In this document: piece after piece, positions 43,443 to 52,957 of the stretch
How the letters are laid out: each line of letters begins with the position of its first letter
Position numbering within the stretch: the first letter of the stretch is position 1
Assembly: GCA_000482145.1 (NCBI GenBank)
Contig: AUXH01000053.1
Location: 1 to 53,408, forward strand
DNA: 53,408 nucleotides
Origin: Strigomonas culicis
Taxonomy: Eukaryota; Euglenozoa; Kinetoplastea; Trypanosomatida; Trypanosomatidae
Direction of reading: 5' to 3'
Made by a program: the position numbers and the translations under genes
The notes under the pieces: generated by a model
Database searches by the model: none
What the model saw: the letters and a program-made list of their open reading frames with translations, nothing else
What the model was told of the DNA's origin: nothing

Positions 43443-45773
43443 TTAGAACCATGCGACGTTCGCAGTGGATAAGCTCCGCTCCGCCGCACTCTCCGCGCCT
43501 CTGAAGGTGCGGGCGCTGTTGCGGACGTCGCTGCGCGAGGACATGGGCGGCTGCTCCTCGCCGTACCGCTCCTTCATCATGTCGTTGAACACGCCGAGTG
43601 GCGTGCGCACCTGGCCGTCCTTGACGGCCGGCAAGGCGCGCAGATCCTTGTTCGCCGCGCGCGCCTGCGTGAAGACGGGGTCCTGCCACTGCCGGCGGTG
43701 GCGGAGCAGGTGCTCGCGCACGGGGTTCAGCACGTCATCGGCGACGAGCGGGCTCAGCGGGTCCTCCTCCTCGCGCGGCCCCGCGCCCTCCTCCGCCTCG
43801 AGCTCCACGAGCGGGTCCGCGTGCCGCGGCGTCTGCATCGCCGAGGCGGTGCTGCGCGACGTGTGCGGCGTCCGCGGGGTGCGCAGCGGCAGAGCCGCGC
43901 GCCCCTCCGCGTCCTTCCGCCGCTTCTCCGCCTCGAGCTCCTCCATCCCCTCCGCGCGCGACTTGAGCCCCGGCAGCACGTGCTGCGCCACGAAGCCGTC
44001 CGGCAGCGCGTCGCAGACGGCGATCGCGTCCTCGTTCAGCTCCATGTGCGCGAAGCTGGCGGGGTACGGGTTGTGCGGCGTGCCGGCGCTGACGCCCCAG
44101 TTGGAGCCCAGTAGGTAGTAGCGCGGCGGGCACGAGGTGAAGGGGCGGAACGCCTTAATCGGCACGTCCACCTCCACCGGCGTCTTGCGATAGACGCGCT
44201 GCGGGGCCATGACGCAATAGTAGTTTTCCTCCGGCCCCTCCTCCGGGTCGAAGAAGTACTCCGCGACGAAGCCGCTGCACTGGAAGCCGTGGTACTGGTT
44301 CTCGTAGGTGACCGCCGCGCGCACCACCGCTGCGAGGCGGTAGCGGTCCTCCTGTGCGTTCAGGTAGGCGCCGCGCGGCCGGCGGGCGTCCGTGCTGTTG
44401 GCGACCATCAGCAGCACCTTCTCGTTCGTCGTGTCGTAGACCATGAGGTCGACCGTGCCGCTCTTGAGCGAGTTGGGGTCGTTGTTCTCGCGGTAGCGGT
44501 ACGTCGCCGGCGAGAGCACGACGATGTGCGGCAGGCAGCGCAGCGCGGCCACCTTGGCGGCGAAGGTGGCGCGGTTGGGGGTGATGGACGGCAGGTAGCT
44601 CGACTTCTGCGGCAGCCAGAACTTCTTGTACTCCTCCATGCCCGTGTTCTTGCCGACAATTTTGTTCGGCCCGTTGCTTGGGCAGTCCGCCGTCAGACAC
44701 GCGAGGAACCAGTAGCGGAATATTTCCTTGTCCCGCAGCGGCTTCAGCCGCTCCATGAGCTCGCGCGCCTCCTTATCCGTGTTGCGCACCATCGCGTCCC
44801 AGTCGTCCATCGTGAGGATGTTCTGGTAGTTCTTGTAGGTCGCCTCCACGATCTTCGGCAGCGAGTACTGCGCCACGCGGACGGACTCCACGAACTCGTT
44901 CGCGCTCGGGAGCCCGAGAAGGCTGCTGTCGACGCCGCCCTCGTTCGGGTTCGCAAGCTGACGGTCGCGGCGCCAGCAGAGAGACACGAGGCGGTCGATG
45001 CCGAACTCGGCAAAGATGTCGCTGCGCAGCCGCACAAAGTCCTCGAGGCGCTTGACGGTCGGGCACTGCTCCAGGCGCGAGCGCAGCTCCGCCACGTCGC
45101 CGCGCAGCTGCTCGTACTCGACGCGTTTGTTCTGCAGCACCTGCTGGCTGAACATCTTGGTGTGCTCGTCCACCTCGAAGGCGCCTTCGGACTGCGTGAA
45201 GTAGGGCTTCGGGTTCCCGCCCATCCGCTTGAGGATGTCTGGCACCTCGCCCTCGCTGCTCTCGCTTGTGTACTCTCCCTCCTCCAGCGTCGCGTACTGC
45301 CGGTAGAGCGCGACGGTGGCCGCGCTCTCCAGCAGCAGCGCCTGGGACGGCATGTACGTCATGAACATCTGGTGGCGCAGCAGCACCGCGTTCTCGCGCT
45401 CCCACGCCGCCAGCGCGCCGTGGGCCGCCTTCAGCTGCTCCTGCTCCGCGCTCTGCAAGATAGCGGTCTGCAGCTGCTGCTGCTTGCGGGAGAAGAACTT
45501 GGCGCGGCTCTTCGCGCTCGTCACGTACTCGTTCATGTTCTCGCCCGGGTTCAGGAAAGGCTCCAGGCGGCGCTGCGTCTCCGGGTGCGCGAAGGCCTCA
45601 CGCAGCTGCGCGTGGATCGCCACGCGCGCCGTCAGCAGATCACTCCGCTGGCTCTGGAGGAGCATCTCAATGCGGTTCGCATAGCGCTCGACGCGGAGCA
45701 GCTGCGGGTCGCCCGCGTAGTAGTTCATGTCGGTCGCCAGAATGGTAGACAGTGTTTGAGACGTCGCAGCCAT
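43443..45773 (-). CDS. Hypothetical protein, 776 residues, globular
   Basis: I recognise no family. The sequence is unusually well ordered for this locus: little low complexity before residue 660. Residues 25-140 are helical with coiled-coil character (RYANRIEMLLQSQRSDLL, KFFSRKQQQLQTAILQSAEQ). Residues 220-360 continue as helices (YEQLRGDVAELRSRLEQC, YKNYQNILTMDDWDAMV). Residues 395-590 look like an alpha/beta or beta-rich domain (LPHIVVLSPATYRYREN, GTVDLMVYDTTNEKVLLMV, RYRLAAVVRAAVTYENQ, AFRPFTSCPPRYYLLGSNWG). The C-terminus is Arg/Glu-rich and disordered. There is no signal peptide or membrane segment. ATG 45773 is immediately preceded by an A-rich run and is the only good start. Confidence 0.75.
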   Translation of the reverse strand: MAATSQTLSTILATDMNYYAGDPQLLRVERYANRIEMLLQSQRSDLLTARVAIHAQLREAFAHPETQRRLEPFLNPGENMNEYVTSAKSRAKFFSRKQQQLQTAILQSAEQEQLKAAHGALAAWERENAVLLRHQMFMTYMPSQALLLESAATVALYRQYATLEEGEYTSESSEGEVPDILKRMGGNPKPYFTQSEGAFEVDEHTKMFSQQVLQNKRVEYEQLRGDVAELRSRLEQCPTVKRLEDFVRLRSDIFAEFGIDRLVSLCWRRDRQLANPNEGGVDSSLLGLPSANEFVESVRVAQYSLPKIVEATYKNYQNILTMDDWDAMVRNTDKEARELMERLKPLRDKEIFRYWFLACLTADCPSNGPNKIVGKNTGMEEYKKFWLPQKSSYLPSITPNRATFAAKVAALRCLPHIVVLSPATYRYRENNDPNSLKSGTVDLMVYDTTNEKVLLMVANSTDARRPRGAYLNAQEDRYRLAAVVRAAVTYENQYHGFQCSGFVAEYFFDPEEGPEENYYCVMAPQRVYRKTPVEVDVPIKAFRPFTSCPPRYYLLGSNWGVSAGTPHNPYPASFAHMELNEDAIAVCDALPDGFVAQHVLPGLKSRAEGMEELEAEKRRKDAEGRAALPLRTPRTPHTSRSTASAMQTPRHADPLVELEAEEGAGPREEEDPLSPLVADDVLNPVREHLLRHRRQWQDPVFTQARAANKDLRALPAVKDGQVRTPLGVFNDMMKERYGEEQPPMSSRSDVRNSARTFRGAESAAERSLSTANVAWF

Positions 45774-46266
45774 TTTTTTTTCGTTTAAGTTAATTTAAAT
45801 AGATGAAACAAAATACTTATATATATCTTAGTTTTCTTTTTTTTTTGCAGTTGTTATGTTGCGTGCGACTGGCGCTCTTATCTATTATTTTGATTTGAAA
45901 AACTGCGATATAACAACAACAGTAGAATACAACAAAAGCGAGAAAAAAAAACACTAGATAAGCTATAAATCTAAGAAATGATTGAGAAAACACAATTACC
46001 CAAAACAAAAAGACGAAGAAACAACAACACAAAGAGAGAAGATGGCAACTGTTTGTGAAAGGACACACTCAAAGCTGTTTTTCTCACACACACATACACA
46101 TACACATATACATACGAAGTGAAAAAAAAAATGCAACCACAGCAAAAAAAAAGACGTAAAGATAACGTTTTTATTTGTTTCCTTTATACGCGCCTTTTCT
46201 CTTAGCATTACGAAAGTCAGACTCGGGAAACACATACACAAATATACAAATTCGTCGCAGCCACGA
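45774..46266. other. Intergenic spacer
   Basis: No gene is seen in these 493 nt. AT-rich with (CA)n-like sequence near 46086-46110; T-rich stretches on the - strand (about 45940-45955 and 46120-46160) may belong to the splice signal of the 776-residue gene. Confidence 0.55.
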
Positions 46267-47484
46267 TCACTGGAAGAGGTCCTTGTGCTCCTCCGTCTCC
46301 ACCACCTGCTCCTTCGCCTCCTCGCGCAGGCGCTCCTCCTCCTCCCCCTTCACCACAACTTTGATGTGCGGCCAATCCAGCTCCTCGATGTAATCGCAGT
46401 TCTCGATGGGCAAGTAGTTCACCTCGCCGTACATGGGCACGTGCAGCTTCTCCACGAGGGGCTCCACCTTGAGGTACTCCCGCACCCTCGCGCCGCTGCT
46501 GGCCAGCTCCGTCAGCATCTCCGCCAGCGCGATGAGCGTATAGTCCTCCAGATTCACCGCCAGCGCGTTCGCGAGACCCGCGCTCGCCGCCGCGTCGCCG
46601 TCCCCGCTTTGCGGCATGGCCGCCTCGGTCGTGGGTAGGGGTGGCGGCGTCCGCGCCGACGGGACCGCGTCGCCCTCTCGCGCGTTCAGCTTGCGCTCGC
46701 GCTCCAACAGCTGCGACTGCGAGGCGATGTCCGCGTTCTGGCTGCGCAGCCCGCGCTCCCACTCCCAGCGGCGCACCGCCTCCGGCGACATGCGCCCATA
46801 GCGCACCATGTCCTCCGCTGTCATGGTGCCCAGCGCGAGTTCATCCAGCTGCTTGAAGCGCTTGTGGCGCCGCTGCCGGCGCGTCAGTGGCTGGAAGGCC
46901 TCGAGGACGAGGATCTGGGGCACCTGGAAGCGATAGTTGATCTCCGAGTCAACGAAGAGGATGCGGTCGGCGTTGCTGCCGACGGAGGGCTCAACCGCGA
47001 GGGTGTGGAGAAACTCCGCGTAGTTGTCCGCGGCGATGCCGCGGTGCGCGCGGCTGGAACTGCCCCCGCGACCGATGCCGCCGCCGCCCGGCGTCGCCTT
47101 CTCGTGGATGATGCGGGCGTGCGGGACAGGGAAGTCCTGTTGTAGGAAGTGCGCCAACATCGGGTCCTCGATGGCACCCGCCGCGGCGGCCGCGCGGCTG
47201 CTCGCCCCGCGGTCGAGCGCCATGGTACTGCGCGAGGCGTGGTAGGCGCGTTGCTGCAGCTGCTGCCCAGTCGTCGTCGGCATCACAACGGTCACGTCGC
47301 AGCGCAGCTGGTTGAGTGTGGTGGCGAGGTAGCGGAGGAAGGGCCGCGGCTTGACAAGCGCGCCGGCGCCGTGCGCCAGGTCCACGTGGCCAAGCGTGCC
47401 CTGCAGTCGAAAGGCCACCATCAGCCGCTGCGGGTCAAGGCGGAGCACATTGGTGTTGTTGATCTTCACAAGGGCAGAGGACAT
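46267..47484 (-). CDS. Hypothetical protein with weak HAD / TIM50-FCP1-like features
   Basis: A 405-residue protein. The segment DLAHGAGALVKPRPFLRYLATTLNQLRCDVTVVMP (split over about 38-72) resembles the RPG/RPxxxxFL block of NLI-interacting-factor/TIM50 HAD domains, and ADRILFVDSEINYRFQVPQ with VLEAF (about 170-195) resembles the later Asp-containing strand of that fold. The catalytic DxDxT motif is not present (LRLDPQRLM stands nearby), so a pseudo-phosphatase such as TIM50 is the nearest idea; this is a weak inference. Residues 200-290 are charged and helical. The C-terminal 110 residues include LALAEMLTELASSGARVREYL type helices and a Glu/Lys tail. The frame runs to a TTG at 47496, so ATG 47484 (MSSALVKINNTN) is the start. 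Confidence 0.6.
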   Translation of the reverse strand: MSSALVKINNTNVLRLDPQRLMVAFRLQGTLGHVDLAHGAGALVKPRPFLRYLATTLNQLRCDVTVVMPTTTGQQLQQRAYHASRSTMALDRGASSRAAAAAGAIEDPMLAHFLQQDFPVPHARIIHEKATPGGGGIGRGGSSSRAHRGIAADNYAEFLHTLAVEPSVGSNADRILFVDSEINYRFQVPQILVLEAFQPLTRRQRRHKRFKQLDELALGTMTAEDMVRYGRMSPEAVRRWEWERGLRSQNADIASQSQLLERERKLNAREGDAVPSARTPPPLPTTEAAMPQSGDGDAAASAGLANALAVNLEDYTLIALAEMLTELASSGARVREYLKVEPLVEKLHVPMYGEVNYLPIENCDYIEELDWPHIKVVVKGEEEERLREEAKEQVVETEEHKDLFQ

Positions 47485-47771
47485 GCTTGTGAGCAAACCA
47501 ATATCATGCGCTACTTCTCTTTTTTTTTTTGCTTGCCGCCCTTAACAACGCAAAGTGAAAATAAAAAAGAAAGATAGAGGAAAAAAACCAGCGACACCAT
47601 CACAAGAGGAGACATGCAGGCGAACACCAACAGCAACAAAATACAATCAAAAAATGATTACTTTTCCTTTTTTTCAATTATACATTTATAATACATAACG
47701 CACAAAAAACAAATAAAGTATACATGTACAATAAGTTATATATAGTGTTAAATAGTATTGAAGCCGCGACG
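47485..47771. other. Intergenic spacer
   Basis: No gene is seen. AT-rich; a T-rich tract on the - strand (about 47550-47585) lies upstream of ATG 47484. Confidence 0.5.
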
Positions 47772-50700
47772 TCACCTCTTCTTTACTAGTTGCTGAAACT
47801 TTTGTTGCCGCTTATGGTTGGCAGACAGACGTGAGCTTAAAAGAGCCTCGTTCACATGGGCAGCGTCATCCTCGTTATCCTTCTTTTTCTTATGTACTAC
47901 TGCTGCTGTTTCTTCTGCGGCTGTTGTGGTCGCTTTAGTTGTTGTTGGTGGTGCCACTCTGGACGGGGGGCGCAGTAATCCTCCCGCGTCGGACTGCCGT
48001 CGCTCGCCCTCACGGCCCGGCTGATGCGGCGTCCGCATACCCACACGGTGCGGCAGCGAGGCGGCGAAGGAGGCGGCACCGAACGCACCCAGGCCGGGGG
48101 TTGCCGACTGCGTCGCCGTGCCGCTGGTTGCGTTGTGCATATCCTCCTTGTTAAAAAAGCTGGTGTTCATGCTATTATTCGCATTTTTGTAGCGACTGTT
48201 AGACCGCTGCGTCGCCGGGGATATGGAGCGTCTTCGGTTTCGCACGATCATACTGGGGCTCTGCTTGAAGCTGGCGCGTCTGTGCATGCTGCCGGCGCGG
48301 TTGCGCGACGATGAGCGTGAGGAGTTTCCACGATCCTCCGGCGGCTGTGCCTGTGGCTCGTCGTCGGACGACGACTCCCAGTGTCCGCCCTCCTCGTTGC
48401 GCTTCAGCAGCTCCTCGATCTGCTCCTTGCGCGTGAGCATGCGCACCTTCGACTGCGACCTCGACCGGCGCGTGCGGGCCGGGTGGGCGATGATCGTGGG
48501 CATGCGCTGCATTTGCTGCTGCTGCAGCAGCTGGCCCTCCTCCCGGTTCATCTCCGTCGGCCGCAGCGGGTACTGGCCGTTCACAAAGGAATAATACGCA
48601 TCCTCCTTCTTAGGCGGATAGCTCGAGGTGGAGCGGCTGCCGGGGCCGGTGGCGTCCGCGGCGGGGGCGGGCGGCAGCGGCGCGACCGGGACGGCCCCCG
48701 GCGCGGCGACGGCATCCAGCTGCTTTTGGTAGGCGAGGAACAGGTCCTGGTCGACATCAGCCATCGTCATGGTCGTGGTGGTGGTGTTCGTCATCGTCAT
48801 CGTCATGTCGCTTCCGAGATGATTCTCCGGTGACGCGTGCCGCTGCTGCCAGTACATCGCCTCGCGCTGCTGCCGCTGCGATTCCCGCGCGGCGACGTAA
48901 TGCGCGTGGATGTAAAAGCGTTCGCGGATCGATACCCGGTCGCTCAAAAACACATCGTCGCCGACGCCCTTCACGTAGGCGATCATCTTTTCCTCCTCAT
49001 CCGTTCCGTGATACGGACTCGCGGCGGCGGTCGAGTCGGGCAGGTAATAGGTCGTCTCCTCATGCAGCTGCCACGCGCTCTCGACGCTGTCCGTCTGCGC
49101 AATCGTCTTGGTGAGGCGGCTGTTGAGGAAGAGCCTCCGCTTCCGATAGAAGTAGGAGTGCAGCAGCAGCTCCTGCACCTCGCGCGCGTGGGCCTCCTCC
49201 AGCAGCTCGCGCCGGCGCGCGGCCGCGTTCTGCGAGATCTGTTCGACGCGGCTGACGTGAGAGGCGGCCTGCTCCTGCTGCGTCCGCTCGCCTGCCTCCT
49301 CGTCATCACTGGCGTCCGAGGGGGGCGTGACCAGGGTGATGACGCCACCGCCGCGGTCGCCGTCTTCCACCGCGGCCTTGGTCGAGGCGGCGGTGGGGAA
49401 GGCGAAGGACGGGGTCCCATCCGTGGCGGGGCGCGGCGTACACGGCGCGCCGCCGTCCTTCTCCCGCGTGTGGTCATGCGACGCGCTCTGCGCCTCGCGC
49501 CGGTCTGTGTTCTCGTCGCGGTGCTGACGGAGTAGGTCCGTCAGGACGCGGTGCGCCTTGAGGGTTGCGGCGCGCTCCTGCCCCGCCTCCGACAGCAGCG
49601 ACAAGGTGCGGTCCGTCTGCTTCAGGTGCCGCTTGAGGTCGAACAGTTCGTAGTTGAGAATGCAATCGAAGTTCATGAGGGAGGGCGACAGAGCGACGTG
49701 GGGGTGCTCCCCTTCCATGGACGACTTCGTGTCAAGCGCGGTCGTCTTCTTGCCTGTCGTGGCGGTTGGGGGGTCCGCTTGTACAAACGTGTGGAAGTAG
49801 GGGATGTTGAAGAGCTGTGCGGTCTCCGCCAGGCTGAACCCGACGAGTGGCGTCAGCAAAGAGAACTTCCGCCTTCGGCCCTCGTCGCTGCCGGCATCTG
49901 CCGATTCGCTCTTCAGCGTCGTGGAGGGGGAGGGCGCCTTGGCTATGCCCAAGTCGTTCTGTATCTTATCGTACAAGGTCGCGTTCAGTGAGAACTCATT
50001 CTCAAACAGACAAAGGTACACGAGCGTCCACACCTCCACATAATGGCTCTCCTCCACATCTTCTATGTGACGGTAGAAGAGAAAGGGCCACATAAAGCAC
50101 TTTTCAAAAAAGAGATCGAACGACATGAGATCGGTCGAGCCGCGGTACGTCCATTCCTCTTCCGCAATGGCAATGTGCGTCGTGGACGTGTGATGGGTCG
50201 GAAAAAAGAGCTCCAGGAACTGCAACACAAAATGGACGAACGTGGTCTTGCCGATGCACTGCTCCGCTTTCACCTCGGGCGCCTTCTCGCCATCCATCAC
50301 CGGCCCCGACGCCGCATCGGGGGCGCCGGCCTCCGTGCCCATGTCCGACGCAGCGGTGTAGTGTGTGGCCCTCTCCAGCACAAGGAGGCCATTGAAGATA
50401 TCGTGTAGGGCCTGACGCGCGAGGGCGGAGTGGTGGTGCAGCATCGTCAGCACGACGCGCACCTTGTCCTCCTTGGCCTTCTTGCTCGTGCACAGGTCGT
50501 GCTGCCGGTTGCTGCTGCGACCCTCCGACGCGGACAGCGTCGGGTACAGCTCGTCGTAGGTATAGTTCGTGCCGTAGAGGCCCTCCCAGCAGATGGCCGG
50601 CTTCACCGTCTCGTACGCGAGGAGCTTGTTCGACGCCGTCGGCTTGTGGCCGAGGACGTGCTTCTCCTTCTCGGAAAGCTCCAGCACAGCGGGCGGCGCC

Positions 50701-52760
50701 GCCTGCAGCTTCAACACGGGCTGCGCGATGCAGGGCACCTCATAGCAGAGCTCCTGCTTCGTGTAGGACGTGGCCGCGTCGCTCCTTGCCGACGCGCCGT
50801 AGATTGTGCGACCCTGGCGGCTGTGCGCTTCGTGGATCGCCGCGCAGTAAATCTTGTAGTGCACCAGCCACAGACTCTGCCGATAGCTGCCGCACCACAG
50901 TATGAAGTTCTTATTGCGCCACTCCACCTCCTCCAGCTCGGAGGGGTCGCGCGGCGGCAGCTCGTACTGCGCGTTCGTGGCAGTGTTGGGGTTCGCCTCC
51001 ACCAGCTTTTGAATGCGGCTCACGAAGGGATTGGCAGGACGGGTCCGATTCTGACTGAGCTGCTGCTGCTGCTGCTGCTGCTGTGGCGCCGCCGCGGTCG
51101 GGGTAGGGGGAGCGAGGACGGCTACGACATGGATGCAGAGGGCGTGCTCCTGCAAGTGTGCGATAGTGCGCGCGTCGAGCGGCTTGTGGGCCGGCGGCAG
51201 TCGCCACACATCCATGTGTGGCTCCACCTCTTCGTCGGCGATGCCAAATGGGTTGTGCTGCTTCTTCTTTTTTTGCCGTCGCAGCAGCCGGCGGCGGCGC
51301 AGCAGCCGCAGCCCTTCCCTGTCACTGAAAGCCGGGGCGGCGTCGCCACCGTGCGCTTCTTCGTTTTTGCCGCCCTCGGCGTGGACCTCGACCTCGTCCA
51401 CCCCCTCCTCCTCCTCTTCCTCGTCGTCCTCGTCGTCCTCGTCGCTGTCGCTGTTGCCGGCCATCGCCCGCTCCACCTTGTCAATAATCGCCTGCCGATT
51501 CAGCGTCTTCACGGACCGCTCGTCTCCGGTGTCATGGTCCGCCTGGTTCGTGCCGTTGGCAGCGCCTTCGCTGCCGGCCGGTGCCTCCGCGTAGTAACTG
51601 CGGCCGCCCTCCCCGCGGTCCTGGCGCCCGACAAAGGGTCGGTAGTCGATGTAGTGCATGCCCAAGTCGCGCAGCAGTCGGACCTTCTTCGCGATGTTGT
51701 TCACCCGTTCCGCCTTACTCTTGCGCAGCTCCTCCTTCAAGGTTTGCTTCTTGCTGCGATCGCTCATGCTGTTTCGGTTCTTCTTGTTTACACCACCGGA
51801 CGGCCACATCCCCATCGCGGCGTCGGGCCGCACACGGATAAACCCATTCGGTGGCACCTGGATGTTGTTTTGCTGATGCGTGCTATTATGGTTTTCTACA
51901 CGGGCATGATCCCATACATACGAGAGGCCGTACAAGAGGCGCGCGTCATTCTCCGCCGCGTGCTTGGACGACGGGTGGTACGCATTATACAAGACGCTTT
52001 GCTGATGGACATCGACACGCGTTCGGGTCCGCGGCCGACGCGTGTTGCCCGTCGCCAAGACGATGGGCGACGTGGAGGCATCGAGATTATCAAAAACCAA
52101 ATCCTCCTCGTGCTGGAGGCGGCTGAGGGTGGAGGTGCCCTGCACGTCCGGCGTGTACTTGGTCGCGCACAGCTGATGCTTCGTGATGTAGTCATAACAG
52201 TAAGCACTCTCGTCCTCGGGGGCCGCTCCCCCACCCCCATAGCCGGCGCTGGCATGGTGCGTGGTTTCTAAATAAAAGGGCGGATCCGGCAGTGGCACCG
52301 CGACGTATTGAGAAGAAGGGAGGACTCTATTGTTCGTGTGGGCGTCTGCCGCCGGACTCGCGGCGGCGGCGGTGGTTTCGGCATCGCCGACACCAAGCAG
52401 CGCCTCGGGCTGCAGCCGATAGATGTACATTTCCTTATCGTAAAGCTGTGTGGCAATCATGATGAGCGTTCTGCGATACGCCTTATCGACGAGGATGCGC
52501 TTCCACCACGGCAGCCGCTCTGTCTCATCCGTTTGCACCAGGTCGCTCATCGCGTCTGCGGCCGGTGCCACTGCAGTTGGCGGCCGGGGCGCCGGCGCGG
52601 GCGACGGCGGTGCCTGGAGTGAGGTGGCGCACAGCGGCAGTGTGGGCTGCTGCGGTGTCATGGCCCCCGACCGACGGGCATCCGCGGCGGTGGGGATGCC
52701 GGTCGGCGCGGCTACGGCCTTCGTGCCTTCTGATGCACAACGACGTGAGGTGGCATGCAT
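47772..52760 (-). CDS. Large hypothetical protein, 1662 residues
   Basis: I recognise no domain. Ordered patches alternate with low-complexity inserts. About 77-120: LPWWKRILVDKAYRRTLIMI and KEMYIYRLQPEALLGV. About 325-385: basic helix KKQTLKEELRKSKAERVNNIAKK then LRDLGMHYIDYRPFVGR. About 640-760: NKNFILWCGSYRQSLWLVHYKIYC and surrounding. About 860-960: a hydrophobic aromatic block with FVHFVLQFLELFFPTHH and FFEKCFMWPFLFYRHIE. Acidic runs (about 430-450), poly-Gln, and a Met/Thr repeat (MTMTMTNTTTTTMTM, about 1320-1335) interrupt these. The last 250 residues are Ser/Arg/Asn-rich (RSSSRNRAGSMHRRASF). There is no signal peptide or clear membrane helix. ATG 52760 is the first ATG of the frame. 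The size and pattern suggest a structural, trypanosomatid-restricted protein, but this is inference. Confidence 0.75.
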   Translation of the reverse strand: MHATSRRCASEGTKAVAAPTGIPTAADARRSGAMTPQQPTLPLCATSLQAPPSPAPAPRPPTAVAPAADAMSDLVQTDETERLPWWKRILVDKAYRRTLIMIATQLYDKEMYIYRLQPEALLGVGDAETTAAAASPAADAHTNNRVLPSSQYVAVPLPDPPFYLETTHHASAGYGGGGAAPEDESAYCYDYITKHQLCATKYTPDVQGTSTLSRLQHEEDLVFDNLDASTSPIVLATGNTRRPRTRTRVDVHQQSVLYNAYHPSSKHAAENDARLLYGLSYVWDHARVENHNSTHQQNNIQVPPNGFIRVRPDAAMGMWPSGGVNKKNRNSMSDRSKKQTLKEELRKSKAERVNNIAKKVRLLRDLGMHYIDYRPFVGRQDRGEGGRSYYAEAPAGSEGAANGTNQADHDTGDERSVKTLNRQAIIDKVERAMAGNSDSDEDDEDDEEEEEEGVDEVEVHAEGGKNEEAHGGDAAPAFSDREGLRLLRRRRLLRRQKKKKQHNPFGIADEEVEPHMDVWRLPPAHKPLDARTIAHLQEHALCIHVVAVLAPPTPTAAAPQQQQQQQQLSQNRTRPANPFVSRIQKLVEANPNTATNAQYELPPRDPSELEEVEWRNKNFILWCGSYRQSLWLVHYKIYCAAIHEAHSRQGRTIYGASARSDAATSYTKQELCYEVPCIAQPVLKLQAAPPAVLELSEKEKHVLGHKPTASNKLLAYETVKPAICWEGLYGTNYTYDELYPTLSASEGRSSNRQHDLCTSKKAKEDKVRVVLTMLHHHSALARQALHDIFNGLLVLERATHYTAASDMGTEAGAPDAASGPVMDGEKAPEVKAEQCIGKTTFVHFVLQFLELFFPTHHTSTTHIAIAEEEWTYRGSTDLMSFDLFFEKCFMWPFLFYRHIEDVEESHYVEVWTLVYLCLFENEFSLNATLYDKIQNDLGIAKAPSPSTTLKSESADAGSDEGRRRKFSLLTPLVGFSLAETAQLFNIPYFHTFVQADPPTATTGKKTTALDTKSSMEGEHPHVALSPSLMNFDCILNYELFDLKRHLKQTDRTLSLLSEAGQERAATLKAHRVLTDLLRQHRDENTDRREAQSASHDHTREKDGGAPCTPRPATDGTPSFAFPTAASTKAAVEDGDRGGGVITLVTPPSDASDDEEAGERTQQEQAASHVSRVEQISQNAAARRRELLEEAHAREVQELLLHSYFYRKRRLFLNSRLTKTIAQTDSVESAWQLHEETTYYLPDSTAAASPYHGTDEEEKMIAYVKGVGDDVFLSDRVSIRERFYIHAHYVAARESQRQQREAMYWQQRHASPENHLGSDMTMTMTNTTTTTMTMADVDQDLFLAYQKQLDAVAAPGAVPVAPLPPAPAADATGPGSRSTSSYPPKKEDAYYSFVNGQYPLRPTEMNREEGQLLQQQQMQRMPTIIAHPARTRRSRSQSKVRMLTRKEQIEELLKRNEEGGHWESSSDDEPQAQPPEDRGNSSRSSSRNRAGSMHRRASFKQSPSMIVRNRRRSISPATQRSNSRYKNANNSMNTSFFNKEDMHNATSGTATQSATPGLGAFGAASFAASLPHRVGMRTPHQPGREGERRQSDAGGLLRPPSRVAPPTTTKATTTAAEETAAVVHKKKKDNEDDAAHVNEALLSSRLSANHKRQQKFQQLVKKR

Positions 52761-52957
52761 ATGCGCGCCTACATAAATCTAATTTCTTTGTGTATAAGTA
52801 TAGTTTTGTTTTTATAGCGGAGCTAGACTGAAGAGTGTGTGAGAGAGAGAGAGAAGATGCAGAGTGTGTACATAATTATCATTCGAAGAGAACACTTGAA
52901 GAAGCAATCTGTTCAGTCAGTCTGTGGCTCGTTTTTTTTTCCCCCTCAGTTCATTCT
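52761..52957. other. Intergenic spacer with (GA)n tract
   Basis: No gene is seen. The GA repeat at about 52839-52855 reads as a C/T tract on the - strand, a likely splice signal for the 1662-residue gene. Confidence 0.55.
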
